From AP-15 sp963724435 (GTDB lineage: Bacteria; Pseudomonadota; Alphaproteobacteria; ATCC43930; CGMCC-115725), in assembly GCA_963724435.1 (NCBI GenBank), contig CAVRUN010000001.1, positions 1,054,001-1,118,000 on the forward strand: a stretch of 64,000 nucleotides of DNA. The letters are read 5' to 3'. The position numbers were made by a program, and so were the translations under genes. The notes under the pieces were generated by a model. It made no database searches. It had not been told where the DNA came from and worked only from the letters and a program-made list of their open reading frames with translations. Within the stretch, counting starts at the first letter, position 1, and each line of letters opens with the position of its first letter. This document shows, in pieces, positions 33,319 through 43,216 of this stretch.

Positions 33319-34157
33319 ACCCCCGAGCGCGGCGGCAGCACCGCGCTTGGCTGCCATGGCTGCGCCGCGGTCTCTTCTGGATCGCAGTTCCGCTGGTTCT
33401 CGCGGCCAGCGCCTTTCTCGCGGCGCAGATCCATCGGGCGCCTAACAGCGGTACGATATTCGCCAGTGCTTCGGCGCGCCTGCTTGAAGCAAGCGGCGCC
33501 TTCGGTCTCCGGGTCAATGATATTCGGGTCGAGGGCCGCGCGACCACCGACCGCCAAACGATACTGGACGCGCTCGGCGTGCGGCCCGGCGCCCCGATCT
33601 TTGCGGTCGATCCGGCCCGTGCCAAGCGGCAACTCGAAAGCCTGCCGTGGGTCCGCTCGGCAGCGATCGAACGGCGGCTTCCGGACACGATTTATGTCCG
33701 CCTTGTCGAACGCGAGCCAATGGCGCTGTGGCAGCACGGCGGCAAGATCGACCTGATCGACCGCGGTGGGGCGGTGATTCCGGTGACCCGCCTTGACCGG
33801 TTTGCGAAATTGCCGATGGTCGTCGGTGAGGATGCCGCCGGCCATGCCGCCGCGTTGCTGGCTATGCTCGGCAGCCAGCCGGATCTCGCCGCCCGCGTGA
33901 CCGCTGCGATCGATGTCGATGGGCGGCGGTGGAATCTGCGTCTCGACAACGCGATCGACGTGCTGCTGCCATCGGACGATCCGGCTGCGGCCTGGGCCGA
34001 TCTGGCGCGGCTCCAGCGTACGAGCGCGATCCTCCAGCGTGATGTGCAGGCGATCGATATGCGCCTGCCGGATCGGCTCGTGGTGCGCGTTGCTCCCGAG
34101 CCGCCAAAGGAAGCGGCGCCAGCCAAGAAAGGACGCCCGACGGCGAAAAACACATGA
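33315..34157 (+). CDS. ftsQ: Cell division protein FtsQ
   Basis: Bitopic divisome protein. Positively charged N-terminus (MNPRARRQHRAWLPWLRRG), one membrane segment (LFWIAVPLVLAASAFLAAQI) and a POTRA domain (VNDIRVEGRATTDRQTILDALGVRPGAPIFAVDPARAKRQLE), then the beta domain with IYVRLVEREPMALW. 280 residues from ATG 33315 (ATGA overlap with ddl); an in-frame ATG at 33306 would add three residues. A K/P-rich C-tail precedes ftsA, whose ATG overlaps the stop. Confidence 0.93.
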   Translation: MNPRARRQHRAWLPWLRRGLFWIAVPLVLAASAFLAAQIHRAPNSGTIFASASARLLEASGAFGLRVNDIRVEGRATTDRQTILDALGVRPGAPIFAVDPARAKRQLESLPWVRSAAIERRLPDTIYVRLVEREPMALWQHGGKIDLIDRGGAVIPVTRLDRFAKLPMVVGEDAAGHAAALLAMLGSQPDLAARVTAAIDVDGRRWNLRLDNAIDVLLPSDDPAAAWADLARLQRTSAILQRDVQAIDMRLPDRLVVRVAPEPPKEAAPAKKGRPTAKNT

Positions 34158-35506
34158 CCGCTATCGAAGAGGCGCGGACACGTGAGAAGCCGACAAAACC
34201 CACCCGGAAAGCGGCCGGCCGCCACAAGCCGCCAAAGGGTCGGCAGCGCCGCCCGGTAAAATCGCTCCCTCGCGCGCGGGGTACCCTGATCGCGGCGCTC
34301 GACATCGGCACGACCAAAGTCTGCTGCTTTATCGCCCGCGCCCACCCCGAACGGCCGCAAATTATCGGTATCGGTCATCAGCTCTCACGCGGCGTGCGCA
34401 ACGGGACCATCGTCGACCTCGAAGCCGCCAGCATTTCGGTAGCAGCCGCGGTGCACGCCGCCGAAGAGATGGCTGGCGAGATGATCCAGCATATCGTGGC
34501 GAATCTATCCGGCGGTTCGATCGCATCGCGCATCATCAAGGCCGAAATCGGTGTTGCGGGGCGCGAAATCGGCGACAGCGAGTTGCAGCGAGTGCTGGAA
34601 CACGGCTATCGGCTGCGCGAGCCGGGAGACCGTCAGATCATTCATTCGGTTCCGGTGGGCTTCTCGATCGATGACAGTCGCGGCATCCGCGACCCGCGCG
34701 GCATGTATGGCGAACGGCTCGGCGTCAACATGAACGTCGTTACAGCGAGCGCCGCCGCGGTGCGCAACCACAGCGCCGCAATCGGGCGATCGCATCTCGA
34801 GGTTGAGGCACTGGTCGTGAGCCCGTACGCCGCGGGCCTGTCTTGCCTCGTCGATGACGAAATCGGCCTCGGCGTAACCGTCATCGACATGGGCGGCGGC
34901 ACAACCACGATCGGCGTATTCTTCGACGGGAATCTGATTTTTGCCGATTCGGTGCCGGTCGGCGGATCTCATGTAACGAACGACATTGCCCGCGGGCTAT
35001 CAACCCCTGTGGCACACGCCGAGCGGATGAAAACGCTGTTTGGCACCGCAATTTCAGCGAGCACCGACGAACGTGAAATGATCGCGGTGCCACAGATCGG
35101 CGAAGACGAGGATGGCAATGTCAATCACGTTCCGAAATCGCTGCTGGTCGGCATCATTGCGCCGCGGATCGAAGAAACATTCGAACTCGTCCGCGATCGG
35201 CTAGAGGCCAGCGGGTTCGACAAGATAGCCGGCCGGCGCGTTGTCCTGACCGGGGGTGCCGCACAGTTGCAGGGGGTGCGGGAATTCGCCGGGCTGATTC
35301 TCGACAAGCAGATCCGCGTGGGTCGCCCTTTGCGCGTGGCCGGCCTCGCCGAGGCGACCGCCGGCCCGGCGTTTTCGACCGCCGCCGGACTGCTGCATTT
35401 CGCGTTGTCGGAGCGCGCCGAGGCACCTCACACCCGCCGCGCCACGCCCGGTCCCCAAAACGGGATCCTTGGACGGCTGGGTCATTGGTTAAAGGAAAAC
35501 ATCTAG
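34154..35506 (+). CDS. ftsA: Cell division protein FtsA
   Basis: Actin-like ATPase that anchors FtsZ to the membrane. 450 residues with a basic N-terminal extension, ALDIGTTKVCCFIARAHP (phosphate 1), VTVIDMGGGTTTIGVFFDG (phosphate 2), VVLTGGAAQLQG (adenosine) and a C-terminal amphipathic helix NGILGRLGHWLKENI for membrane targeting. ATG 34154 overlaps the ftsQ stop. The 3' end runs into a 20-bp tandem duplication that includes the TAG stop. Confidence 0.95.
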   Translation: MTAIEEARTREKPTKPTRKAAGRHKPPKGRQRRPVKSLPRARGTLIAALDIGTTKVCCFIARAHPERPQIIGIGHQLSRGVRNGTIVDLEAASISVAAAVHAAEEMAGEMIQHIVANLSGGSIASRIIKAEIGVAGREIGDSELQRVLEHGYRLREPGDRQIIHSVPVGFSIDDSRGIRDPRGMYGERLGVNMNVVTASAAAVRNHSAAIGRSHLEVEALVVSPYAAGLSCLVDDEIGLGVTVIDMGGGTTTIGVFFDGNLIFADSVPVGGSHVTNDIARGLSTPVAHAERMKTLFGTAISASTDEREMIAVPQIGEDEDGNVNHVPKSLLVGIIAPRIEETFELVRDRLEASGFDKIAGRRVVLTGGAAQLQGVREFAGLILDKQIRVGRPLRVAGLAEATAGPAFSTAAGLLHFALSERAEAPHTRRATPGPQNGILGRLGHWLKENI

Positions 35507-35526
35507 GGTTAAAGGAGAAGATCAAG
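35487..35526 (+). repeat. 20-bp tandem duplication at the ftsA stop
   Basis: GGTTAAAGGAAAACATCTAG (35487-35506) is followed at once by GGTTAAAGGAGAAGATCAAG (35507-35526), 16 of 20 identical. The first unit encodes the last FtsA residues and stop; the second is untranslated, with AAAGGAG resembling a ribosome-binding site but no start codon nearby. Confidence 0.8.
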
Positions 35527-35658
35527 CGGTCTCGGACAACTCAGCGCCGGGCGCCGCTATCGGGATAGATGAAAAACGTCTAGATCGTTGCTGGCTAACG
35601 AGGGGGAAGCCCGGACCCGTCCGGGCATGATCGAGGGCTGCGTAGCAGTGGAGGACGC

Positions 35659-37149
35659 ATGATCAATCTTAGTATCCCTAAAGACGAGCAGGAGATGAAA
35701 CCCCGCATTACGGTTGTCGGGGTCGGCGGCGCCGGGGGGAACGCCGTCAACAATATGATCCGCTCAAATCTGATCGGCTGTGAGTTTGTCGTCTGCAACA
35801 CCGATGCACAGGCGATGCAGCAATCTTCGGCGCATCGCAAGATCCAGATGGGGGTCGGCGTCACCCGTGGATTGGGTGCGGGATCGCGGCCCGATGTCGG
35901 CCGGGCTGCCGCCGAAGAGGCCCTGGATGACCTGCTCGAAGCGATGCAGGGCTCCAACATGGTGTTCATCACCGCCGGCATGGGCGGCGGCACCGGCACC
36001 GGCGGCGCGCCGGTGATTGCTCGGGTCGCCCGCGAATCGGGAATTCTGACGATTGGCGTCGTGACCAAGCCCTTTCATTTCGAGGGCAGTCATCGAATGA
36101 AGCTCGCCGAAGCTGGGATCGAAGAGCTGCAAAAGTTTGTCGATACCCTGATCATCATCCCGAATCAGAATTTATTTCGCGTCGCCAATGAGCGAACGAC
36201 CTTCGCCGACGCTTTTAAAATGGCGGATGATGTCCTGCATTCGGGCGTCCGTGGCGTAACCGACTTGATGGTCATGCCTGGTTTGATCAACCTTGATTTC
36301 GCCGATATCCGCACCGTCATGAGCGAGATGGGTAAAGCTATGATGGGCACCGGCGAGGCCGAGGGCGACCGCCGCGCTATCGACGCCGCCGAGGCGGCGA
36401 TCTCGAACCCGTTGCTCGAAGACGTGTCGATGAAGGGCGCTAAAGGCGTGCTGATCAACATCACCGGCGGACCCGACATGACCTTGTTTGAGGTCGACGA
36501 AGCCGCGAATCGGATTCGCGAAGAAGTCGATCCCGAAGCAAACATCATCTTCGGCTCGACCTTTGACGAGACTTTGTCCGGAAAGATGCGGATTTCGGTC
36601 GTCGCCACCGGGATCGACGCCGAAGCCCTGACGCTATCTCGTCCCGCCATCACTCTGGTGAGTAGCCGCGAGGCTGCGACGGCACCCGCGCTCCGCGAAG
36701 CAACCACGGGCGGCTACACGCAGCCGGTGCTCACACAGAATGCCGCACCCGCGATGGCCGGCGCGAACGGGACCGAAAACGAAGCGATGCCTCCCGCGGC
36801 GGCAACGGCGGAAACTGCAGCGCTCCGCAACGGCGCCTTTATAGCGCCAAAGCCTGCGGATGCCGGCTTGGCTCGTCCGGTCCCGCTAACTCAGCCGGCA
36901 GTACCGGTTGTGCCATCTGCGGGCGATGCGGTGATGAAGCCGAAAGGACGGGTGCCCAGTCTTATCGAGCGCGTTACGGGAGTCGGCCGGGCCCGCTCGG
37001 CTCCGCCGGAGCCGCCCCGCCAGCCGATCCCGCCGGCTTTGAAGCCGACACAACCCAGGCTTACTTCGCTCGAACCCGAGGATCGGCCTGGCTCGAAGGA
37101 GGAAGATCTGCTCGACATTCCGGCCTTCCTTCGGCGCCAGGCCAACTAA
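35659..37149 (+). CDS. ftsZ: Cell division protein FtsZ
   Basis: Tubulin-like GTPase that forms the Z ring. 496 residues: MINLSIPKDEQEMKPRITVVGVGGAGGNAVNNMI, the tubulin signature GGGTGTGGAPVIARVARE, NQNLFRVANERTTFADAFKMADDVLHSGVRG, and DPEANIIFGSTFDETLSGKMRISVVATG. A 150-residue variable linker rich in A and P follows, and the C-terminal peptide LLDIPAFLRRQAN is intact. ATG 35659 follows GTGGAGGACGC. The 152-bp gap after ftsA probably carries a separate promoter. Confidence 0.97.
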   Translation: MINLSIPKDEQEMKPRITVVGVGGAGGNAVNNMIRSNLIGCEFVVCNTDAQAMQQSSAHRKIQMGVGVTRGLGAGSRPDVGRAAAEEALDDLLEAMQGSNMVFITAGMGGGTGTGGAPVIARVARESGILTIGVVTKPFHFEGSHRMKLAEAGIEELQKFVDTLIIIPNQNLFRVANERTTFADAFKMADDVLHSGVRGVTDLMVMPGLINLDFADIRTVMSEMGKAMMGTGEAEGDRRAIDAAEAAISNPLLEDVSMKGAKGVLINITGGPDMTLFEVDEAANRIREEVDPEANIIFGSTFDETLSGKMRISVVATGIDAEALTLSRPAITLVSSREAATAPALREATTGGYTQPVLTQNAAPAMAGANGTENEAMPPAAATAETAALRNGAFIAPKPADAGLARPVPLTQPAVPVVPSAGDAVMKPKGRVPSLIERVTGVGRARSAPPEPPRQPIPPALKPTQPRLTSLEPEDRPGSKEEDLLDIPAFLRRQAN

Positions 37150-37359
37150 CCAGACCCGCCGAGCCCGACAACAGCCCGGCCGCGGCGCTGCAATCAGCGG
37201 CGTGACCGGCTGACCATGAGGCATGCCCCTCCTACGTCATTGATTACGCTCGGTTGTTTACAAGAGCGATGCAATATTCTGACACAAAGAGTGATTTGGC
37301 GCCATCCACCGCTACCGCTACGTTTTCGCTGTCGGGGGAAATTATCGAGACTTATTTAA

Positions 37360-38292
37360 ATGTTGGGGGAAATTGCGGCGCCGCCGCTACAGCAGACGCT
37401 TAAATCGGTGATTGGCTGTCGGGGGATCGGCCTTCACTCGGGACAGCGCGTTTCGATGAAATTGATCCCGGCGCCGCCCGCGACCGGGATCGTTTTTCGC
37501 AGAACCGATAATGGAGCTGAAATTCGCGCTTCGTGGGAAAACGCGGTCGATTCGGCCGGCTGCACGATGTTGTCCGATAGCGCCGGCAGAATGGTCGGAA
37601 CAATCGAACATTTAATGGCCGCCTTGGCCGGGGCCGCGGTCGACAATTTGATTGTCGAGCTGGATGGACCGGAAGTACCGATTATGGACGGCAGCGCTGC
37701 TCCATTTCTGTTTTTGATCGAATGCGCCGGCATAATCGAGCAGGATATGCCGCGCAAGGCGATCGAAGTATTAAGGCCTGTCAGCATCGTGGAGGGAGAG
37801 ACGATGGTCGGGCTCTATCCCGATCCGGAGTTCTCGATGAGTTTCGAGATCGATTACGACAGCCCGCTCATCCGCCAACAGACCAAAACTCTCGCCATCG
37901 ACACCGAAGCGTTCAAACTCGAACTTAGCCGGGCGCGTACGTTCGGGTTTCTGAGTGATGTCGAGCGGTTACGCGCAGTCGGCTTGGCGCGGGGTGGATC
38001 GCTCGACAATGCAATCGTCGTCGACGGCGACCGCGTATTAAACAGTGAAGGACTGCGCTACGACGATGAGTTCGTCCGACACAAACTACTCGACGCGGTA
38101 GGCGATCTTTACCTCGCGGGAGCGCCGATTATCGGGCGTTTCCGGGGTGTGTGCTCGGGGCATTCGCATAACCGTCGGCTTCTTGCGGCACTGTTCTCCG
38201 ATGACGACGCATGGTCGTATACATCTTCGGTCTCCGTCCCATACGCAGCGACACCCGCGGACCAGCACGAACCCTTGTTGGTCGACGCTTAA
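37360..38292 (+). CDS. lpxC: UDP-3-O-acyl-GlcNAc deacetylase LpxC
   Basis: Zinc enzyme of the committed step of lipid A synthesis. 310 residues; LKSVIGCRGIGLHSGQRVSMKLIPAP at the N-terminus, the zinc-ligand HLMAALAGAAVDNLIVELDGPEVPIMDGSAAPF and the C-terminal HKLLDAVGDLYLAG (second zinc region). LpxC indicates a Gram-negative lipopolysaccharide-making cell. ATG 37360 is the family-like start with weak ribosome-binding support; GGGGGAAATT occurs twice around it (37336, 37364). Confidence 0.95.
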   Translation: MLGEIAAPPLQQTLKSVIGCRGIGLHSGQRVSMKLIPAPPATGIVFRRTDNGAEIRASWENAVDSAGCTMLSDSAGRMVGTIEHLMAALAGAAVDNLIVELDGPEVPIMDGSAAPFLFLIECAGIIEQDMPRKAIEVLRPVSIVEGETMVGLYPDPEFSMSFEIDYDSPLIRQQTKTLAIDTEAFKLELSRARTFGFLSDVERLRAVGLARGGSLDNAIVVDGDRVLNSEGLRYDDEFVRHKLLDAVGDLYLAGAPIIGRFRGVCSGHSHNRRLLAALFSDDDAWSYTSSVSVPYAATPADQHEPLLVDA

Positions 38293-38371
38293 GCTCTGTC
38301 GGTCCGACCAGGTCTTGCATCGGTACCTTCGGCTGGGCATAAACTGGGACGGGGATACGCCGGGACAGATT

Positions 38372-39184
38372 ATGCAGTTATCGCCTGTTTTGAAGTGGTC
38401 ATCCGCGCTTGCGTTAATTATAGTGCTTGTCGGTTGCGGCGGCGGGAAGAAAGACGCGTATATCGAAAAGCCCGTTGATGACCTCTACAATCAAGCCATG
38501 GATCAGATGGTTGAGGAGCGTTATCCGCAGGCCGCCTCGAGCTTCGAGCAAGTTGAAAGCCAACATCCTTATTCTATTTGGGCGACAAAAGCCCAATTGA
38601 TGGCAGCCTACGCTCAGTATGAGTCCGGTAATTATGACGCAGCGATTATCGCTGCGGATCGCTTTATCCAACTTCATCCGGGGAATCGCGACGTCGCTTA
38701 CGCTTATTACCTGAAGGCAATCTCATACTACGTACAGATCGTCGATGTCGGCCGTGATCAGAAAACAACCGAACTCGCGTTGAAGGCGCTGGATGATGTC
38801 GTTCGCCGCTTTCCGGATACAAAATACGCTCGCGATGCCAAGTTAAAGCTGGATTTTACCCGCGACCATCTCGCCGGGAAGGAGATGGAGATAGGTCGAT
38901 ATTATCTCAAGCGCGGGCAATACTTGGCAGCGATGAACCGTTTCAAGCGCGTCATCGATAAATTTCAGACGACGACTTACGTTCCCGAGGCGCTGGAACG
39001 CTTGGTTGAATGCGATTTGGCGCTTGGCCTCAACGCCGAGGCAAAACAGAACGCGGCCGTGCTCGGCTACAATTATCCGGGCAGCGCTTGGTACGGCGAC
39101 GCCTATGCCCTGCTAAAAGGCAGTCAGCAGCCGGACGCTCAGGCGCAAAGCTGGTTCGGCCGTACGTTCGGCAGCATGTTCTGA
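38372..39184 (+). CDS. bamD: Outer membrane assembly lipoprotein BamD
   Basis: Outer-membrane beta-barrel assembly factor. 270 residues; signal peptide with lipobox LVGC (Cys 22). The YfiO-type TPR repeats read YNQAMDQMVEERYPQAASSFEQVESQHPYSIW, YESGNYDAAIIAADRFIQLHP and RDAKLKLDFTRDHLAGKEMEIGRYYLKRGQYLAAMNRF. ATG 38372 is preferred because it begins the signal sequence. lpxC-bamD-recN-ligA is a typical alphaproteobacterial order. Confidence 0.92.
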   Translation: MQLSPVLKWSSALALIIVLVGCGGGKKDAYIEKPVDDLYNQAMDQMVEERYPQAASSFEQVESQHPYSIWATKAQLMAAYAQYESGNYDAAIIAADRFIQLHPGNRDVAYAYYLKAISYYVQIVDVGRDQKTTELALKALDDVVRRFPDTKYARDAKLKLDFTRDHLAGKEMEIGRYYLKRGQYLAAMNRFKRVIDKFQTTTYVPEALERLVECDLALGLNAEAKQNAAVLGYNYPGSAWYGDAYALLKGSQQPDAQAQSWFGRTFGSMF

Positions 39185-39398
39185 GCGGCTCAGCAAGTTC
39201 AAGCGCCTCGGCGAGCGAGTTAATCCGGACTGCATCACGCAATAAGGCAGCCCTATCGGGATCGTCTCTGACGCTGTCTTTTCTGACGGGTGGTTGAAGT
39301 CGCCAACCGCCATCGCTGCCAACTCAGATATCCGGTTGCTCGGCAGTAAACCATAGCGCCGCTGGTTTGCCTTTGAATGCCCCTATATTATTCGGGGA

Positions 39399-41072
39399 AT
39401 GCTGCTCGGGCTCACCATACGCGAAATTGTCCTGATCGATCGGCTCGATTTGGCATTTCGCCCGGGACTTTGCGTGCTCACCGGCGAGACCGGAGCGGGA
39501 AAATCGATCCTCCTTGACGCGCTGGGACTGGCATTAGGCCGGCGCGCCGATGGCGGGCTCGTGCGCGACGGCGCCGCTGAGGCGGCAGTCACCGCCGAGT
39601 TTGCGGTCGGTCGCAACCACCCCGCGCACGTGATCCTGCGCGAGGCCGGGCTCGACGGCGACAGCGACACGATCGTGCTGCGCCGATTGTTGCGCAGCGA
39701 TGGCCGCAGCCGGGCCTTTGTCAATGATGAGCCGGCAAGCATCGGCATTCTGCGCCAGCTCGGCGACAGCCTTGTCGAAATCCAGGGGCAGTTCGAGCAG
39801 CGCGGCCTGCTCGATCCGGCCAACCACCGCACGATGCTGGACGCATTCGCCGAGCTAGCCGGCGGCGGCACGTTGTTGGCGCGGGCGTGGCACGACTGGC
39901 GTGCGGCACGGATGGCCGAGGAGGAGGCGGTGCGGCTTGTCGCCGCTAGTCGCGAGGAAGAGGATCTACTTCGGCACCACCTGACCGAACTCGACGCCTT
40001 GGCGCCGGAACCGGGCGAGGAGGATCGCCTTTCGGCGCGGCGCACGTTGTTGCAAAATGCCGAGCGGCTGGCTGAAACCCTTAACGAAGCAATCGGCGAG
40101 CTTACTGGCGCTAGCGGCGCGCAAGCCGCCCTCGCCCGCGCCGCCCGGCGCCTCGAGCGCGCACGCGACCGGGCTCAAGGTTTGCTCGACCAAGCTGCGG
40201 CCGCGACAGAAAGCGCTGCAAGCGAGACCGCAGAGGCACTGGACGTGCTTGAGGCCGCGATGCGCAATCTCGAGGTTGACCCGCGCGAACTCGAAAATGT
40301 CGAGGAGCGGCTTTTTGCATTGCGCGCCGCCGCCCGCAAGCATCAGGTAGCGGCTGGCGATCTGCCGGATCTGCGCGAGGCGATCGCCGCCCGGCTGGCA
40401 ACCATCGAGGCCGGGGGCAATAATGCCGAGGCTCTGGCAAGGGCGACCGCCGCTGCCCGCGCCGAATATGTCGCCGCGGCCGAGCGGGTCTCCCGGGTGC
40501 GTAGAGCCGCGGCCGAGAGGCTCGACTCCGGGGTCGCGGCCGAGTTGAAGCCGCTGCGCCTCGACAAGGCGCAATTCCGTACCGTGATCACGCCGCTCGA
40601 CGAACCCGATTGGGGCGAACACGGTTGCGAGCGCGTGCATTTCGAGATTTCCACAATTCCGGGAGCGCCATTCGGCCCACTGGCGCGCATCGCTTCGGGC
40701 GGCGAGCTGTCGCGGTTCATGCTCGCCTTAAAGCTGGTGCTCGCGGGCACCTCTTCGGTGCCGACACTAATCTTCGACGAGGTCGACAGCGGCATCGGGG
40801 GCGCCGTGGCCGCCGCCGTCGGTGAGCGGTTGCAGCGCCTCGGCACCAATCTTCAGGTGCTCGTCGTGACCCATTCGCCGCAAGTAGCGGCGCGCGGCGC
40901 CCATCATTGGCGAGTGGCAAAGCGCCTCAATCAACGCAAGACCGTGACCCTGGTCGAGGAGCTGGATCCGGACAACAGGCAGGAGGAGATCGCCCGGATG
41001 CTCTCGGGCCAAACCATCACCGCAGAGGCACGGGCCGCGGCGGCAAGCCTGATCGCCGGAGGCCAAGCGTGA
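39399..41072 (+). CDS. recN: DNA repair ATPase RecN
   Basis: SMC-like ATPase used in double-strand-break repair. 557 residues: Walker A TGETGAGKSILLDALGLALG, a central coiled-coil region (from about residue 150 to 360 with many A/R/E heptads), the C-motif ARIASGGELSRFMLALK (signature) and Walker B LIFDEVDSGIGGAVAAAVGERLQRLG, followed by TTHSPQVAARG-like VTHSPQVAARGAHHW. ATG 39399. Its stop overlaps the ligA GTG start, so the two are coupled. Confidence 0.95.
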   Translation: MLLGLTIREIVLIDRLDLAFRPGLCVLTGETGAGKSILLDALGLALGRRADGGLVRDGAAEAAVTAEFAVGRNHPAHVILREAGLDGDSDTIVLRRLLRSDGRSRAFVNDEPASIGILRQLGDSLVEIQGQFEQRGLLDPANHRTMLDAFAELAGGGTLLARAWHDWRAARMAEEEAVRLVAASREEEDLLRHHLTELDALAPEPGEEDRLSARRTLLQNAERLAETLNEAIGELTGASGAQAALARAARRLERARDRAQGLLDQAAAATESAASETAEALDVLEAAMRNLEVDPRELENVEERLFALRAAARKHQVAAGDLPDLREAIAARLATIEAGGNNAEALARATAAARAEYVAAAERVSRVRRAAAERLDSGVAAELKPLRLDKAQFRTVITPLDEPDWGEHGCERVHFEISTIPGAPFGPLARIASGGELSRFMLALKLVLAGTSSVPTLIFDEVDSGIGGAVAAAVGERLQRLGTNLQVLVVTHSPQVAARGAHHWRVAKRLNQRKTVTLVEELDPDNRQEEIARMLSGQTITAEARAAAASLIAGGQA

Positions 41073-43207
41073 GCGCGGTGCGACGTCGCGGTAGCGCAAC
41101 CGCCGAGTCGCCGCCGGTCGACACCCTGAGCGAGGAAGAAGCCCGCGACGAGTTGGCAGCACTCGCGGAGGAAATCCGCCATCACGACCGGCTTTATTAC
41201 ACCGATGCGGCGCCGGAAATCTCCGATGCCGAGTATGACGCGCTGCGCCAGCGCAACGCCGCTCTCGAAGCGCGCTTTCCCGAGCTGATCCGCAGCGATA
41301 GCCCGTCCCGGCGGGTTGGCGCGGCCCCAGCCGCCGGGTTTGCCAAGGTCACTCATACCCGGCCGATGCTGTCGCTCGAGAACGCCTTCGAGGAAGCCGA
41401 CGTTCGCGGCTTTTTTGCCGGCATCCGCAATTTCTTCAGCCGGCCGGCCGATCAGGCCCTCGTCGCCGAAGACGCGATCGAGATCATGGCCGAGCCCAAG
41501 ATCGACGGATTGTCGCTTGGGCTGCGCTATGAACATGGCCGTCTGGTGCAGGGCGCCACCCGCGGCGATGGCGTGACCGGGGAGGATGTGACCGCGAACA
41601 TCCGTACATTGCCGAGCGTACCGGAACAGCTGAGGGGTTCCGGCTGGCCCGAGATCATCGAAATTCGCGGCGAAGTCTATATGGAGCGCACCGGATTTTT
41701 TGCTCTCAACGAGGAACGCGCCGCAGCCGGCGAGTCGGTGTTTGCCAATCCGCGTAACGCCGCCGCCGGCTCATTGCGCCAGCTCGACCCCGGGATCACC
41801 GCGCGCCGGCCGCTCAAATTCTTCGCTTATGCCTGGGGCGAGGCGACATCACCCTTTGCCCGCACCCATGCCGAGGCGTTGGCGCAATTCAGCGCCTGGG
41901 GCCTGACCGTCAACGACCGCTCGCGCCTCTGCCGCGGGATCGAGCAGGTGCTGGCCTACTATCACGACATTGCCGCCGACCGCGCAGCGCTGCCCTATGA
42001 CATCGACGGCGTTGTCTACAAGGTCAACGATCTGTCATTGCAAGAGCGGCTCGGCATGGTCAGCCGCGCCCCACGCTGGGCATTGGCGCACAAATTCCCC
42101 GCCCAGCAGGCGCAGACCGTGTTGCGCGATATTCTGATCTCGGTCGGGCGTCAGGGCGCACTGACCCCGGTTGCGGCGCTCGAACCGATCACCGTCGGCG
42201 GGGTCGTTGTGCAACGCGCCACCTTGCACAACGAAGACGAGATCGCGCGCAAGGATGTGCGGATCGGCGACACCGTTATCGTTCAGCGCGCCGGTGACGT
42301 GATCCCGCAGATTGTCGGGGTTGTGAGCGAGCGCCGGCCGCCGGAAGCCCAGCCTTACCAGTTTCCGGATCACTGCCCGGTTTGCGGCAGTCTCGCAGTG
42401 CGCGAGCCCGGCATGGTGGCGCGGCGCTGCACCGGCGGGCTGATCTGCGCCGCACAAGCGGTCGAACGACTGAAGCACTTCGTCGCCCGCGACGCGTTCG
42501 ACATCGAGGGGCTCGGCACCAAGCACATCCAGGCGTTTTGGGAAGACGGGCTGATCCGTCAGCCGGCCGACATCTTCCGGCTCGATCCGGAAATCATCGC
42601 CAAGCGCGAAGGTTGGGGCGAGCTCAGCGCCCGAAAGCTCGTTGCCGCCATCGACGAGCGGCGCCGCATTTCGCTCGAACGCTTTATCAACGCGCTCGGC
42701 ATACCGCAGGTCGGACAGGCCACTGCTCGATTGCTCGCCCGCCATTACCGCTCGCTCTCGCATTGGCGGGCGGAAATGGAAATGGCGCAAGACCCGGAGA
42801 GCCCGGCACGCGCCGGTCTCGTCGATGTCCATGGCATCGGCGAAGACATGGCGGCGGACATCATCGGCTTTTTTGCCGAGCCGCATAACCGCGCCGTGCT
42901 CGACGATCTCGGGCGCGAAGTAACCGTGCTGGATTACGAGACATCGGCGCGGCGCGCGAGCTCGCCAATTGCTGGCAAGACGATCGTGTTCACCGGCTCG
43001 CTCGACAGCATGAGCCGGTCCGAGGCCAAGGCGCGCGCCGAAGCACTGGGCGCCAATGTCACGAGTTCGGTTTCGGCCAAGACCGATTATGTCGTTGCCG
43101 GCGCCGACCCCGGCTCGAAAGCGACCAAGGCAGCAGCACTCGGCGTAACCGTGCTCGACGAAGCCGCCTGGCTGGCACTCGCCAACGGGGCCGGCACAGC
43201 CGGATAA
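41069..43207 (+). CDS. ligA: NAD-dependent DNA ligase LigA
   Basis: Seals nicks in replication and repair with NAD+. 712 residues in the usual order: N-terminal NAD-binding region (YYTDAAPEISDAEYDALRQR), adenylation domain with active lysine in AEPKIDGLSLGL (about residue 143), OB fold (VGRQGALTPVAALEPITVGGVVVQRATLHNEDEI), zinc finger (cysteines in CPVCGSLAVREPGMVARRCTGG), helix-hairpin-helix region (IEGLGTKHIQAF and ARLLARHYRS) and BRCT (GKTIVFTGSLDSMSRSEAKARAEALGANVTSSVSAKTDYVVAGADPGSK). GTG 41069 is the correct start because the homologous sequence begins there. Confidence 0.96.
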   Translation: MSAVRRRGSATAESPPVDTLSEEEARDELAALAEEIRHHDRLYYTDAAPEISDAEYDALRQRNAALEARFPELIRSDSPSRRVGAAPAAGFAKVTHTRPMLSLENAFEEADVRGFFAGIRNFFSRPADQALVAEDAIEIMAEPKIDGLSLGLRYEHGRLVQGATRGDGVTGEDVTANIRTLPSVPEQLRGSGWPEIIEIRGEVYMERTGFFALNEERAAAGESVFANPRNAAAGSLRQLDPGITARRPLKFFAYAWGEATSPFARTHAEALAQFSAWGLTVNDRSRLCRGIEQVLAYYHDIAADRAALPYDIDGVVYKVNDLSLQERLGMVSRAPRWALAHKFPAQQAQTVLRDILISVGRQGALTPVAALEPITVGGVVVQRATLHNEDEIARKDVRIGDTVIVQRAGDVIPQIVGVVSERRPPEAQPYQFPDHCPVCGSLAVREPGMVARRCTGGLICAAQAVERLKHFVARDAFDIEGLGTKHIQAFWEDGLIRQPADIFRLDPEIIAKREGWGELSARKLVAAIDERRRISLERFINALGIPQVGQATARLLARHYRSLSHWRAEMEMAQDPESPARAGLVDVHGIGEDMAADIIGFFAEPHNRAVLDDLGREVTVLDYETSARRASSPIAGKTIVFTGSLDSMSRSEAKARAEALGANVTSSVSAKTDYVVAGADPGSKATKAAALGVTVLDEAAWLALANGAGTAG

Positions 43208-43216
43208 TCGCCGGCG

